Assembly: GCA_019744975.1 (NCBI GenBank)
Contig: JAIETP010000003.1
Coordinates: forward strand, 62,001-126,000
Length of the DNA: 64,000 nt
Reading direction: 5' to 3'
From: Burkholderiales bacterium
Lineage (GTDB): Bacteria > Pseudomonadota > Gammaproteobacteria > Burkholderiales > SG8-41
Numbering within the stretch: the stretch's first letter is position 1; each line of letters starts with the position of its first letter. The notes under the pieces are model-generated. The model was not told the DNA's origin. It was given only the letters and a program-made list of their open reading frames with translations, and did not search any database. Positions 1 through 8,140 of this stretch are shown here, piece by piece. Both the position numbers and the translations under genes were made by a program.

Positions 1-1
1 C

Positions 2-934
2 GACTGCCTCGCCCCGCCGTGGACCCTGCCGCTGCTCGCACGCATGCCCGAAGTGCGCCACGGCATCAGCAATCCCTTCGGTCACGGCGCCTTCAGGCTG
101 GGCGAACGCCGCGCGCTCGGCAAAACACTGCGCGAACGCAATTACGATCATGCACTGGTGCTGCCGAACTCGTGGAAATCAGCGCTGATCCCGTGGTTTG
201 CCGGCATCCCGCTGCGTACTGGTTTTCGCGGCGAAGCACGCTGGGGCCTGCTCAACGACCTGCGCCGCCTCGATCCCGTCGCGCTGCCGCAGATGGTGCA
301 GCGGTTTGCCGCGCTGGCGCTGCCCGCCGGCACAACCCTGCCCTCGCCATTGCCGCTGCCGCTGCCGGCGCTGCAATCAACGGCGGCACAACAACAACAG
401 CTGCTGGCGCGACTCGGACTCAATACCGACAAAAACAAGGACAAACCGGTGATCGCATTCTGTCCGGGCGCCGAGTACGGGCCGGCCAAACGCTGGCCCG
501 AAGCCCATTTCGCAGCCCTCGCACGGATGCTCGCGGCGCGCGGCTGCGTGGTGTGGCTGGTCGGATCGCCAAAAGATCATGCCGTTGCCGAAACCATCGC
601 GCAGGGCAGCGCCGGCGCCTGCGTCAACCTCTGCGGTAAAACCGACATTGCCGAAGCCACCGACCTGCTCGCCGCGGCACGGCTGGTGGTGACCAACGAC
701 TCCGGACTGATGCACATTGCAGCCGCCGTCGGCCGTCCGGTGATCGCGCTCTATGGTTCCAGCTCGCCGCAGTTCACGCCGCCCCTCAGCCCCGATGCGC
801 GCATCCTCAAGCTGGACATTGAATGCAGCCCCTGCTTCAAACGCGAGTGCCCGCTGGGCCATTTCAAATGCCTGAACGACCTGTCGCCGGAGCGCGTTTT
901 CGCCGCAATCGATTTTGCTAGAATCTGCACCTGA
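2..934 (+). CDS. waaF: ADP-heptose:LPS heptosyltransferase II, 5' end outside window
   Basis: Adds the second heptose of the lipopolysaccharide inner core on the cytoplasmic face of the inner membrane. The frame is already open at base 2 (reading DCLAPPWTLPLLARMPEV), a typical WaaF N-terminal stretch, so only the first few dozen residues are cut off by the window edge. GT9-family signatures visible are FCPGAEYGPAKRWP (donor-binding loop), TNDSGLMHIAAA and the C-terminal Cys-rich CSPCFKRECPLGHFKCL that is characteristic of WaaF. The first in-window ATG (44) is internal. The truncation is an artefact of the window, not a pseudogene. A 269-bp inverted-repeat element begins 23 bp after the stop. 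Confidence 0.92.
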   Translation, partial: DCLAPPWTLPLLARMPEVRHGISNPFGHGAFRLGERRALGKTLRERNYDHALVLPNSWKSALIPWFAGIPLRTGFRGEARWGLLNDLRRLDPVALPQMVQRFAALALPAGTTLPSPLPLPLPALQSTAAQQQQLLARLGLNTDKNKDKPVIAFCPGAEYGPAKRWPEAHFAALARMLAARGCVVWLVGSPKDHAVAETIAQGSAGACVNLCGKTDIAEATDLLAAARLVVTNDSGLMHIAAAVGRPVIALYGSSSPQFTPPLSPDARILKLDIECSPCFKRECPLGHFKCLNDLSPERVFAAIDFARICT

Positions 935-957
935 TCCGCGCAGGCTGTAAAGCGCAC

Positions 958-1226
958 AGGGCCTGTTAACCATTATTTCATGAGATGCGTTGTGGCCAAA
1001 ATCGTCAGTGGCAAGGCGTTTGCCGCAGCTCATATCGAGAATATGAGCAAGGCAAACAACGCAGCCAGTGGCGATTTTGGCCTCAACCCGGAGGGACGGG
1101 ACGATTTGGCCCCAGTGCGTTGTCGCGCCTTCGCTTGTTTGCCAAGGGGCAAACGGCACTCGACGCTCCTAGCCCTGAGGCCAAATCGTCGCCGTCGCAC
1201 TCATGAAATAATGGTTAACAGGCCCT
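958..1226. repeat. MITE-like inverted-repeat element, copy A
   Basis: This 269-bp element begins AGGGCCTGTTAACCATTATT and ends with the reverse complement (AATAATGGTTAACAGGCCCT), giving terminal inverted repeats of about 27 bp. Inside are short hairpins, such as GTTTGCC/GGCAAAC and CATAT/ATATG, and repeated GGCCAAAATCG-type segments. The same sequence occurs in the opposite orientation at 16171-16439 and 29315-29595. No conserved reading frame is shared by the copies and no target-site duplication is obvious. The right end flows straight into AGGGAG, the probable ribosome-binding site of the gene at 1238. It fills the waaF-1238 gap. Best guess is a non-autonomous mobile element. Confidence 0.85.
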
Positions 1227-1237
1227 AGGGAGCTGCC

Positions 1238-1675
1238 GTGAAAAAATCCATGTTCGCGACGCCGCAGGACGCCGAGGCGGCCTTTTACGACGCCTTTGTC
1301 AAACGCGACCTCGACGCGATGATGGAAGTCTGGTCGGATGATGACGACAGTTACTGCGTGCATCCCGGCGGCGCGCGAGTGTCCGGCGTCGAACGCATTC
1401 GTGAATCATGGCGGCGGCTTTTCGCCGGCGGTCAGGACCTGCGCTTCAGCCTGCGTGACCAGCAGCTGATCCATACCATGATGCTCGCCGTACACAGCGT
1501 TTACGAACACATCTCCGTCGCCGGCCAGTCGCGCGCGCAGCAACCAATGATCGCCACCAACATCTATCAGCGCACCGAGCGCGGCTGGCGCATGGTGGCG
1601 CACCACGCCGCCGCGGCGCCAGCCTCGGTGAGGCAGGAAGCCGACACCGGGCCTGCGACCAAAACACTGCACTGA
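1238..1675 (+). CDS. NTF2/SnoaL-like (DUF4440-type) small protein
   Basis: A 145-residue protein with the NTF2-like alpha+beta cone fold used by many small ligand-binding proteins and enzymes. Family signs are an N-terminal AEAAFYDAFVKRDLDAMMEVW helix pair, CVHPGG, and a closing strand pair with GWRMVAHHAA. It starts at GTG 1238, placed 6 bases after AGGGAG, which lies at the junction with the upstream repeat. No substrate can be assigned. It resembles the YybH/SgcJ-like group of stand-alone ketosteroid-isomerase-fold proteins. The stop is followed by about 160 bp without a gene before the next start. Confidence 0.75.
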   Translation: MKKSMFATPQDAEAAFYDAFVKRDLDAMMEVWSDDDDSYCVHPGGARVSGVERIRESWRRLFAGGQDLRFSLRDQQLIHTMMLAVHSVYEHISVAGQSRAQQPMIATNIYQRTERGWRMVAHHAAAAPASVRQEADTGPATKTLH

Positions 1676-1839
1676 TTCCGTACGCTGCGCGCTGCAGCCA
1701 CAGCCGCAATTCCTGTCCGTATAGCGGATTTGGCGGCGTCATCGGGGCAAGCATTCGTTATACTGAATCAGTCCGTTTAGTGGACGTCGTTTCATGGCGG
1801 GCAGTCGCACACACCCCCGCACAACCACAACTGAAAACC

Positions 1840-2664
1840 ATGGCTGACACGAAACCTGTCACTGAACTTGCGCTGCCGCAGCGCAGCCCCAAGCCGCGCC
1901 GCCGCGGCATTACCTCGATGATCGACTTCGGCCCCGATACCTTCGGCTGGTCCGGCGGCGAACGCGACATTGCCGACCTGCTCGACGTTGCCGCGAACTA
2001 CATCGACTACGCCAAGATCTACGCCATGAACGCGCTGCTGATCCCCGGCGATGTGGTTAAACGTACAACCAGACTCTATCTCGACGCCGGCGTGATGCCC
2101 TTTGCCGGCGGCATCCTCTTTGAATACGCCTGGCACCGCAACGAAATCGACGGACTGATCGCGCTCTTGAAACGCCTCGCCATCCCGGGTCTGGAGATTT
2201 CCGAGAACTACGTGACGCTGTCGGAAGAAGAACGCACCCGCATGATCGACCGTTTCCAGAAGGCGGGCATCAAGATCGTCTATGAATTCGGCCGCAAAAA
2301 TCCCGAAGACCCGCTGAGCCTCGATTACCTTGAAGGCATCGTGCGTTCGGTCGCCGCACAGGGCATCCACCACGTCACTGTCGAACAATGCGAGATGGAC
2401 CTGCTGGCCAAGGATGCACCCGCGAGCATCAAAGCGCTGTCGACTCAGGACTGGTTTGATCATGTCGTGATCGAAGCAGACCCTTATCGTTTTCCGCAGC
2501 AGCATGTGCAGATGCTGCGCGACTTCGGCCGCGACGTGAACCTCGCCAACATCGCGCCGGGCCAGGTGCTGCGGCTCGAAGGTTTCCGCCAGGGTGTGGG
2601 CCGCGCGGTGAATTATTCGCTGCTGTCGGGCGACGACTCGCGCCCCGCCGGCATTGACAGATAA
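1840..2664 (+). CDS. ComA (phosphosulfolactate synthase)-family TIM-barrel protein
   Basis: 274 residues resembling phosphosulfolactate synthase, which in methanogens adds sulfite to phosphoenolpyruvate for coenzyme M synthesis. Visible family features are ANYIDYAKI (ComA has DFVKF here), GVMPFAGGILFEYA, GLEISENYVTLSEEER and IKIVYEFGRKNPEDP. The GWGT-type segment after the lysine is replaced by YAMN, so the substrate may differ. The frame is open back to a GTG at 1780, but ATG 1840 (MADTKP) is preferred; neither has a strong Shine-Dalgarno. No comB/comC is nearby. It lies just before a tricarballylate-dehydrogenase-like flavoprotein and a class II aldolase, suggesting a carboxylic-acid catabolic unit. 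Family sure, reaction unknown. Confidence 0.75.
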   Translation: MADTKPVTELALPQRSPKPRRRGITSMIDFGPDTFGWSGGERDIADLLDVAANYIDYAKIYAMNALLIPGDVVKRTTRLYLDAGVMPFAGGILFEYAWHRNEIDGLIALLKRLAIPGLEISENYVTLSEEERTRMIDRFQKAGIKIVYEFGRKNPEDPLSLDYLEGIVRSVAAQGIHHVTVEQCEMDLLAKDAPASIKALSTQDWFDHVVIEADPYRFPQQHVQMLRDFGRDVNLANIAPGQVLRLEGFRQGVGRAVNYSLLSGDDSRPAGIDR

Positions 2665-2669
2665 CACTT

Positions 2670-2686
2670 AAGTATTTGTTTTTATT
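2670..2686 (+). repeat. AT-rich intergenic motif, copy 1
   Basis: AAGTATTTGTTTTTATT, 5 bp after the ComA-like stop and about 20 bp before the next start. One of seven copies in the window (five exact, two with a variant 3' half). Confidence 0.8.
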
Positions 2687-2706
2687 ATATATTTTAGAGA
2701 TCCTTC

Positions 2707-4206
2707 ATGAGCAAAACCTTATTTGGAAATCCTGATGTCATCGTCGTCGGTGCCGGCAACGCCGCGGCCTGTGCAGCGCTGGCCGCGCGTGAAAGCGGCG
2801 GCCAGGTAATCATGCTGGAAGCAGCACCGATCGAAGAATGCGGCGGCAACAGCCGTTACACCGCAGGTGCGATGCGTGTGCAGTTCAACGGCGCCGACGA
2901 TCTCAAGCAGATCGTTCCCGACCTGACGGACGATGAAATCAAAAACACCGACTTCGGCACCTATACCGCCGATCAGTTCTACGACGACATGGGCCGCATC
3001 ACCCAGTACCGCACTGATCCCGATCTCTGCGAAATCCTCGTCTCACGCAGTCTCGAAACGCTGACGTGGATGCGCAAAAAAGGCGTCAAGTTCCAGGCCA
3101 GCTTCGGCCGCCAGGCGATGAAAATCGACGGCAAGTTCAAATTTTTCGGCGGCCTCGCCGCGGAAACCTGGGGCGGCGGTCCGGGCCTGGTCGACAACGA
3201 ACACAAGGCCTGCGAACGCGAAGGCATCAAGATTTATTACGAAACCCCGGCCACCGGCCTGATGCTGGACGACGACGGCAAGGTCATGGGTGTCAAAGCA
3301 AAACACCAGGGCAAAAATGTCGAGATCACGTGCAAGGCCGTGGTGCTGGCCTGCGGCGGTTTTGAATCCAATGCCGAGATGCGCACACGCTACCTCGGTG
3401 CGGGCTGGGACCTGGCCAAGGTGCGCGGCACCCGCTTCAACACGGGAGCCGGTATCCGCATGGCACTCGAAGCCGGCGCGCTGCCTTACGGCCACTGGTC
3501 GGGCTGTCATGCCGTGGGCTGGGACATGAATGCGCCGGCCTTCGGCGACCTCGCGGTCGGCGACAACTTCCAGAAACACAGCTACCCGATCGGCATCATG
3601 ATCAATGCCAACGGCGAACGTTTTGTCGACGAAGGTGCGGACATCCGCAACTACACCTACGCCAAATACGGCGCCGTGGTGCTGAACCAGCCGGGCATGT
3701 TCGCTTGGCAGGTTTTTGACGCGCAATCAATCCCGCTGCTGCGCGACGAGTACCGCATCAGGCAGGTCACCAAGGTGCGCGCCGACACGCTGGAAGAACT
3801 GGTGAAAAAACTGGAAGGCGTCAACGCCGAGGCCTGCCTGCGCGAGATCAGGGCCTACAACAAGGCGGTGCGCACCGAAGTGCCGTTCAACCTGACGGTC
3901 AAGGACGGCCGCCGCACCGAAGGCCTCAAAATCAACAAATCGAACTGGGCATTGACCATCGACCAGCCGCCGTTCGAGGCCTACGCGGTGACCTGCGGTG
4001 TCACCTTCACCTTCGGCGGCGTCAAGGTCAACAATGAAGGCAACGTCGAGGACACCGCCGGCAAACCGATCGCCGGCCTGTATGCCGCCGGTGAAATGGT
4101 TGGCGGGCTTTTTTATCACAACTACCCCGGCGGCACCGGACTGACCTCAGGGGCGGTTTTCGGCAAACTCGCCGGCGGCAGTGCCGGCCTGTACGCGAAA
4201 ACCTGA
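2707..4206 (+). CDS. tcuA: FAD-dependent tricarballylate dehydrogenase-like flavoprotein
   Basis: A 499-residue soluble flavoprotein of the fumarate reductase/succinate dehydrogenase group. TcuA oxidises tricarballylate to cis-aconitate. The N-terminal dinucleotide-binding motif is VIVVGAGNAAACAALAA with EECGGNSRYTAG following. The middle carries VVLACGGFESNAEMR, and the C-terminal FAD site is GLYAAGEMVGGLFYHNYPGGTGL. Length matches TcuA. Tricarballylate use normally needs TcuB (an electron carrier) and TcuC (a transporter), and neither is adjacent, so the true substrate could be another tricarboxylate or an unsaturated acid. It is probably cotranscribed with the ComA-like gene 42 bp upstream, and a class II aldolase follows 107 bp downstream. 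Confidence 0.8.
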   Translation: MSKTLFGNPDVIVVGAGNAAACAALAARESGGQVIMLEAAPIEECGGNSRYTAGAMRVQFNGADDLKQIVPDLTDDEIKNTDFGTYTADQFYDDMGRITQYRTDPDLCEILVSRSLETLTWMRKKGVKFQASFGRQAMKIDGKFKFFGGLAAETWGGGPGLVDNEHKACEREGIKIYYETPATGLMLDDDGKVMGVKAKHQGKNVEITCKAVVLACGGFESNAEMRTRYLGAGWDLAKVRGTRFNTGAGIRMALEAGALPYGHWSGCHAVGWDMNAPAFGDLAVGDNFQKHSYPIGIMINANGERFVDEGADIRNYTYAKYGAVVLNQPGMFAWQVFDAQSIPLLRDEYRIRQVTKVRADTLEELVKKLEGVNAEACLREIRAYNKAVRTEVPFNLTVKDGRRTEGLKINKSNWALTIDQPPFEAYAVTCGVTFTFGGVKVNNEGNVEDTAGKPIAGLYAAGEMVGGLFYHNYPGGTGLTSGAVFGKLAGGSAGLYAKT

Positions 4207-4313
4207 AAATAAAGCACGTCCCAATCCGCATGTTCCAGACTGTGAGACACCACCCTTGCGCCCGGCAGGTCCGGGCGTAGAATCCAGCGCACGATCCCCA
4301 GAAGGAGTCCGTC

Positions 4314-5090
4314 ATGAATGCCCCCGCAATCAAGGTCAACAAACCGGTTCGCGACCAGGTCAGCAAGGAAGAATGGGAAGCCCGCGTCAATCTCGCCGCC
4401 TGTTATCGCCTGATGGCGGAATTCGGCATGGTGGAAATGGTCGCCAACCACATTTCCGTGCGCGTACCGGGCAGTCACAATGAGTTCCTGATCAACCCGT
4501 ACGGCATGCTCTACGAGGAAATGACCGCCTCGTCGATGCTGAAAATCGACCTTGAAGGCAATGTGCTGTTCAACGCCACCGAATACGGCGTAAACGAAGC
4601 CGGCTTCGTGATCCACAGCGCCGTACATGCCGCGCGCCACGACGTGGATTGCATCATCCACACCCACACCCTCGCCGGCATGGCGGTGTCCGCGATGAAA
4701 TGCGGCATCATGCCGATCGCGCAATCTTCGATGCGCTTCCTCGACATCGCCTACCACGACTATGAAGGTGTCGCCCTGCGCCTCGAAGAACGTGAACGTC
4801 TGGTGCAGAACCTCGGCAACCGCGAAGCGATGGTACTGCGCAACCACGGCCTGCTGACCACCGGCGCCACCATCGCCGAATGTTTCAACAACATGTACCG
4901 GCTGGAGCGCGCCTGCCAGCTCCAGGTGATGGCATTGTCCTGCAACACCGAACTGCAATTGCCGCCGCAGGAAGTCACCCAGTACACCAATAACCTGATG
5001 CTGCCCGGCGTACGCCGCCGTTTCGGCCTGCTCGAATGGCCGGCCATGCTGCGCAAACTCGACCGTACCGATCCGTCGTACCGGGATTAA
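4314..5090 (+). CDS. class II aldolase/adducin-family protein
   Basis: 258 residues of the zinc-dependent class II aldolase/decarboxylase fold (fuculose-phosphate aldolase, adducin head). Metal ligands are visible as HTHTLAGMAV and NHGLLTTG; an early NHISVRVPG and DYEGVAL are also typical. The start ATG follows AAGGAG at a good distance. It ends the short gene group 1.8-5.1 kb and is followed by a strong terminator. The reaction is unknown: members of this branch near flavoproteins and CoA transferases often act on hydroxy or keto acids, which is inference here. Confidence 0.85.
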   Translation: MNAPAIKVNKPVRDQVSKEEWEARVNLAACYRLMAEFGMVEMVANHISVRVPGSHNEFLINPYGMLYEEMTASSMLKIDLEGNVLFNATEYGVNEAGFVIHSAVHAARHDVDCIIHTHTLAGMAVSAMKCGIMPIAQSSMRFLDIAYHDYEGVALRLEERERLVQNLGNREAMVLRNHGLLTTGATIAECFNNMYRLERACQLQVMALSCNTELQLPPQEVTQYTNNLMLPGVRRRFGLLEWPAMLRKLDRTDPSYRD

Positions 5091-5118
5091 AAGCGGAGAC
5101 TGAACAGTCAGCAGCAAC

Positions 5119-5147
5119 AAAAAAAGGCCCCGCGGGGCCTTTTTTTG
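5119..5147. terminator. bidirectional Rho-independent terminator
   Basis: An A-run, then AGGCCCC-GC-GGGGCCT, then a T-run of seven. It lies between the convergent class II aldolase and DUF4870 genes and would serve both. Confidence 0.93.
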
Positions 5148-5150
5148 TAC

Positions 5151-5195
5151 CTGCGCTTTTTGTGTCTGCGCTTTTTGTGTCCGCGCTTTTTGTGC
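5151..5195. repeat. tandem repeat, 3 x 15 bp
   Basis: Unit CTGCGCTTTTTGTGT; two exact copies and one with two changes. It sits between the terminator and the stop codon of the DUF4870 gene. Confidence 0.9.
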
Positions 5196-5204
5196 CGGCT
5201 TACT

Positions 5205-5549
5205 TTATTTCAACAAGCGGATCGCAAACGGGTATTTGTAATGCTCGCCCTTGGATACGGCGACAGCGGCGAGTATGCAGAACACCAGGTTGGCGATCAG
5301 CAGCAAGGGCATCAGCAGCGCGCCGATCAGGATCACCATCAGGATCCCGGCAACCACAAATGCGATCAGCATGGTGATCTGGAAATTCAGCGCCTCCTTG
5401 CCCTGCTCGTCGATGAAAGCCGACTGGTCTTTTTTGATCAGCCAGATGATCAACGCGCCGACGAAGCCGGATACGATGCCCAGCAGATGGGCGAGCATGG
5501 CCAGGTTGCGATCGTCGTTGCTCGTGCCCTGCGTCACGGGATCATTCAT
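5205..5549 (-). CDS. DUF4870 (Tic20-like) membrane protein
   Basis: A 114-residue inner-membrane protein. It begins with a polar N-terminus (NDDRNLAMLAHLLGI), followed by a helix, then the family hallmark WLIKKDQSAFIDEQGKEALNFQ, two long hydrophobic helices and a closing ISKGEHYKYPF-like tail (here VSKGEHYKYPF). This is the standard DUF4870 architecture, a small four-helix membrane protein of unknown function. It is transcribed towards the aldolase, with a shared terminator between them. Confidence 0.9.
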   Translation of the reverse strand: MNDPVTQGTSNDDRNLAMLAHLLGIVSGFVGALIIWLIKKDQSAFIDEQGKEALNFQITMLIAFVVAGILMVILIGALLMPLLLIANLVFCILAAVAVSKGEHYKYPFAIRLLK

Positions 5550-5657
5550 GGTTTTGTCTCCCTGTCATGGTTAGCGGTACGGATTACGCTTTTTCGCGAT
5601 TGTGGCACGGTCGCAGATACGGCGTAAACCGTCACTTAAACCGCGTACTATTCGCCC

Positions 5658-6647
5658 ATGGCAATATCGCAATCCGCATACCGAACACCACTCTGGCTGC
5701 CCGGCGGCAATCTGCAGACGCTGTATCCGGCACTGCTGGCGCGCCGCCCCGCCGTCGACTACCAGCGCCAGCGCTGGGATACGCCGGATGGTGATTTTAT
5801 TGATCTCGACTGGACTCAAAACCAGGATTCAGGATTGAGGATTGAGGATGGTGCGCGACCGCTGCTGGTGTTGTTTCACGGATTGGAGGGCAGTTCCAAC
5901 AGCCACTACGCCCGCGCGCTGATGCACGCCGCTGTCGCTGGTGGCTGGCGCGGGGTGGTCGTGCATTTCCGCGGTTGCAGCGGCGAACTGAACCGCCTGC
6001 CGCGCGCCTACCATTCCGGAGACAGCGCTGAAATCGACTGGATCCTGCGCCGCCTGAAACAGCAGCTGGAAGGCGCACCGCTGCATGCTGCCGGTGTCTC
6101 GCTCGGCGGCAATGCCCTGTTGAAATGGCTGGGTGAACAGGAGGGCGCCGCAACCGCAATACTGCGCAGCGCCGCCGCCATGTCAGCACCGCTGGATCTG
6201 CATGCCGCAGGTACCGCGCTGGAGCAGGGCTTCAACATGGTTTATACCAGACACTTCCTGGTTACCATGAAAAAGAAATCCCTGTTGAAACTGCGGATGC
6301 ATCCCCGCCTGTTCGATGCAGTGCGCGTACGCGCGGCCCGTACGCTGCGCGAATTCGATGACCTGGTCACCGCGCCGCTGCACGGCTTTGCCGGAGTGGA
6401 TGATTACTGGACACGCGCCAGCAGCAAACCCTGGCTTTCGCGTATTGCCGTACCGACATTGCTGCTGAATGCGTGTAATGATCCCTTTCTGCCTGCGGCT
6501 GCGTTGCCGCGGCCGCAGGAAATATCGGCCAGGGTAACGGCGACATTCACGAAAACGGGCGGCCATGTCGGATTCATCACCGGCGCCTTTCCCGGCACAC
6601 TGGGCTGGCCGGCGCAGGCCGTGATCGACTTCATGTCCGCAAACTGA
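5658..6647 (+). CDS. yheT: YheT-family alpha/beta hydrolase
   Basis: 329-residue predicted carboxylesterase of the YheT/ABHD1-3 group. Markers are the opening PLWLPGGNLQTLYPAL, LFHGLEGSSNSHYAR (oxyanion region), VVHFRGCSGELNRLPRAYHSGDSAEI, the nucleophile elbow GVSLGGNAL, and C-terminal NACNDPFLP (Asp) and GGHVGF (His). A run of 7-bp repeats (AGGATTC/AGGATTG, 5824-5851) lies in frame between WTQNQ and GARPLL, just before the core domain. Because 7 is not a multiple of 3, copy-number slippage there would break the frame. The substrate is unknown. Confidence 0.9.
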   Translation: MAISQSAYRTPLWLPGGNLQTLYPALLARRPAVDYQRQRWDTPDGDFIDLDWTQNQDSGLRIEDGARPLLVLFHGLEGSSNSHYARALMHAAVAGGWRGVVVHFRGCSGELNRLPRAYHSGDSAEIDWILRRLKQQLEGAPLHAAGVSLGGNALLKWLGEQEGAATAILRSAAAMSAPLDLHAAGTALEQGFNMVYTRHFLVTMKKKSLLKLRMHPRLFDAVRVRAARTLREFDDLVTAPLHGFAGVDDYWTRASSKPWLSRIAVPTLLLNACNDPFLPAAALPRPQEISARVTATFTKTGGHVGFITGAFPGTLGWPAQAVIDFMSAN

Positions 6648-6689
6648 TGTATAACTTGATATATAACTAATTGTTTTTATTGAAAATTA

Positions 6690-8090
6690 ATGAAAAAACC
6701 CGAGGCACCACCAGCGGCCATCTTCAAGGCTTATGACATCCGCGGCATCGTCGGCGACACCCTGACCGTCGCCGGCACCGAAGCCATCGGTCGCGCCATC
6801 GGCGCCGAAGCGCTGGCACGCGGCCGCCATGCCGTGGTCATCGGCCGCGATGGCCGTCTCTCCGGTCCCGAACTCGCCGCGGCTCTGGCGCGCGGCCTTC
6901 AGGCCAGCGGCATTGATGTCATCGACGTCGGCCAGGTCGCAACACCGATGCTGTATTTCGCCGCACACGAACTCGACACCCTGTCCGGGGTGATGGTGAC
7001 CGGCTCGCACAACCCGCCGCAATACAACGGCCTGAAAATGATGCTCGCCGGCGACACCCTGGCCGGCGACGCCATACAGGCCCTGCGCCAGCGGCTGCTC
7101 GACAACAACCTCAGCAACGGCGCCGGCAGCTACCGCAGCCATGACATCCGCGCCGCCTACCTTGAACGCATCACCGGTTCGCGCATTACCGGTTCAATCA
7201 AACTCGCCCGGCCCATGCGCATCGCCATCGATTGCGGCAATGGCATCGCCGGCGCCACTGCGCCGGAACTCTATCGCCGGCTGGGCTGCACGGTGGAAGA
7301 ACTGTATTGCGAGGTCGATGGCACCTTCCCCAACCACCACCCCGATCCGTCGCAGCCGAAAAACCTGCAGGACCTGATTGCAGCATTACGGGCGGGCGAT
7401 GCCGAAATCGGACTGGCCTTCGACGGCGACGGTGACCGGCTGGGCGTGGTCACCAAGTCGGGAAAAATCATTTATCCCGACCGCCAGCTGATGCTGTTTG
7501 CCGCCGACGTCTTGTCGCGTGAGCCTGGTGCCGAAATCATTTTCGACGTCAAATGCACCCGCCACCTGTTCAGCTGGATCCGCGAACACGGCGGCAAACC
7601 ACTGCTGTGGAAAACAGGGCATTCCTTCATCAAGAAAAAGCTCAAGGAAAGCGGCGCGCCACTGGCCGGTGAAATGAGCGGGCACATTTTTTTCAGGGAG
7701 CGCTGGTACGGTTTTGACGACGGCATGTATGCCGGCGCACGTCTGCTGGAAATCCTCAGCCGCAGCGCCGACCCCTGCGCCATCCTTGAAGCGCTGCCGG
7801 ATGCGATCAACACGCCGGAGCTGCAATGGCAGCTGAACGAGGGTGAAAACTACAGCCTGATGGATAATCTGCAGAAAACCGCAAAGTTCACCGGCGCGCA
7901 GGAAATCATCACCATCGACGGCCTGCGCGTGGAATACGCCGACGGTTTCGGTCTGGCACGACCCTCAAACACGACACCGATCATCGTGCTGCGCTTCGAA
8001 GCCGACAACGAAGCGGCGCTGCAGCGCATCCAGGCGGACTTCCGGCGGGTGTTGCTCGCCGTCAAACCGGGCGCAACACTGCCCTTCTGA
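6690..8090 (+). CDS. algC: phosphomannomutase/phosphoglucomutase
   Basis: A 466-residue alpha-D-phosphohexomutase of the AlgC/ManB type, interconverting hexose 6- and 1-phosphates for LPS, exopolysaccharide and nucleotide-sugar synthesis. Four domains are recognisable by their loops: FKAYDIRGIVG at the N-terminus, the catalytic phosphoserine loop TGSHNPPQYNG, the Mg-binding DGDGDRLG, the sugar-specificity loop GEMSGHIFF, and the C-terminal phosphate-binding RPSNTTPIIVLRFE. Length is normal for AlgC. It is preceded by an AT-rich leader (ATATAACTAATTG...) and converges on the response regulator downstream. Confidence 0.92.
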   Translation: MKKPEAPPAAIFKAYDIRGIVGDTLTVAGTEAIGRAIGAEALARGRHAVVIGRDGRLSGPELAAALARGLQASGIDVIDVGQVATPMLYFAAHELDTLSGVMVTGSHNPPQYNGLKMMLAGDTLAGDAIQALRQRLLDNNLSNGAGSYRSHDIRAAYLERITGSRITGSIKLARPMRIAIDCGNGIAGATAPELYRRLGCTVEELYCEVDGTFPNHHPDPSQPKNLQDLIAALRAGDAEIGLAFDGDGDRLGVVTKSGKIIYPDRQLMLFAADVLSREPGAEIIFDVKCTRHLFSWIREHGGKPLLWKTGHSFIKKKLKESGAPLAGEMSGHIFFRERWYGFDDGMYAGARLLEILSRSADPCAILEALPDAINTPELQWQLNEGENYSLMDNLQKTAKFTGAQEIITIDGLRVEYADGFGLARPSNTTPIIVLRFEADNEAALQRIQADFRRVLLAVKPGATLPF

Positions 8091-8103
8091 ACGATTGCCG
8101 TGC

Positions 8104-8137
8104 TTTTCAGGAATCCCCCGGACCGGCCGCCTGAAAA
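8104..8137. terminator. possible terminator hairpin between convergent genes
   Basis: TTTTCAGG and CCTGAAAA are inverted around an 18-nt GC-rich loop, just after the hexomutase stop. There is no good T-run, so this is a weak call. Confidence 0.35.
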
Positions 8138-8140
8138 CGA

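Noticed and set aside
2-934. waaF as a truncated pseudogene
   Set aside because: The missing N-terminus is cut by the window edge; the frame is open and family-like from base 2.
958-1226. Coding frames within the 269-bp repeat
   Set aside because: Short frames exist (for example 980-1228), but they are not conserved among the three copies and overlap the inverted ends.
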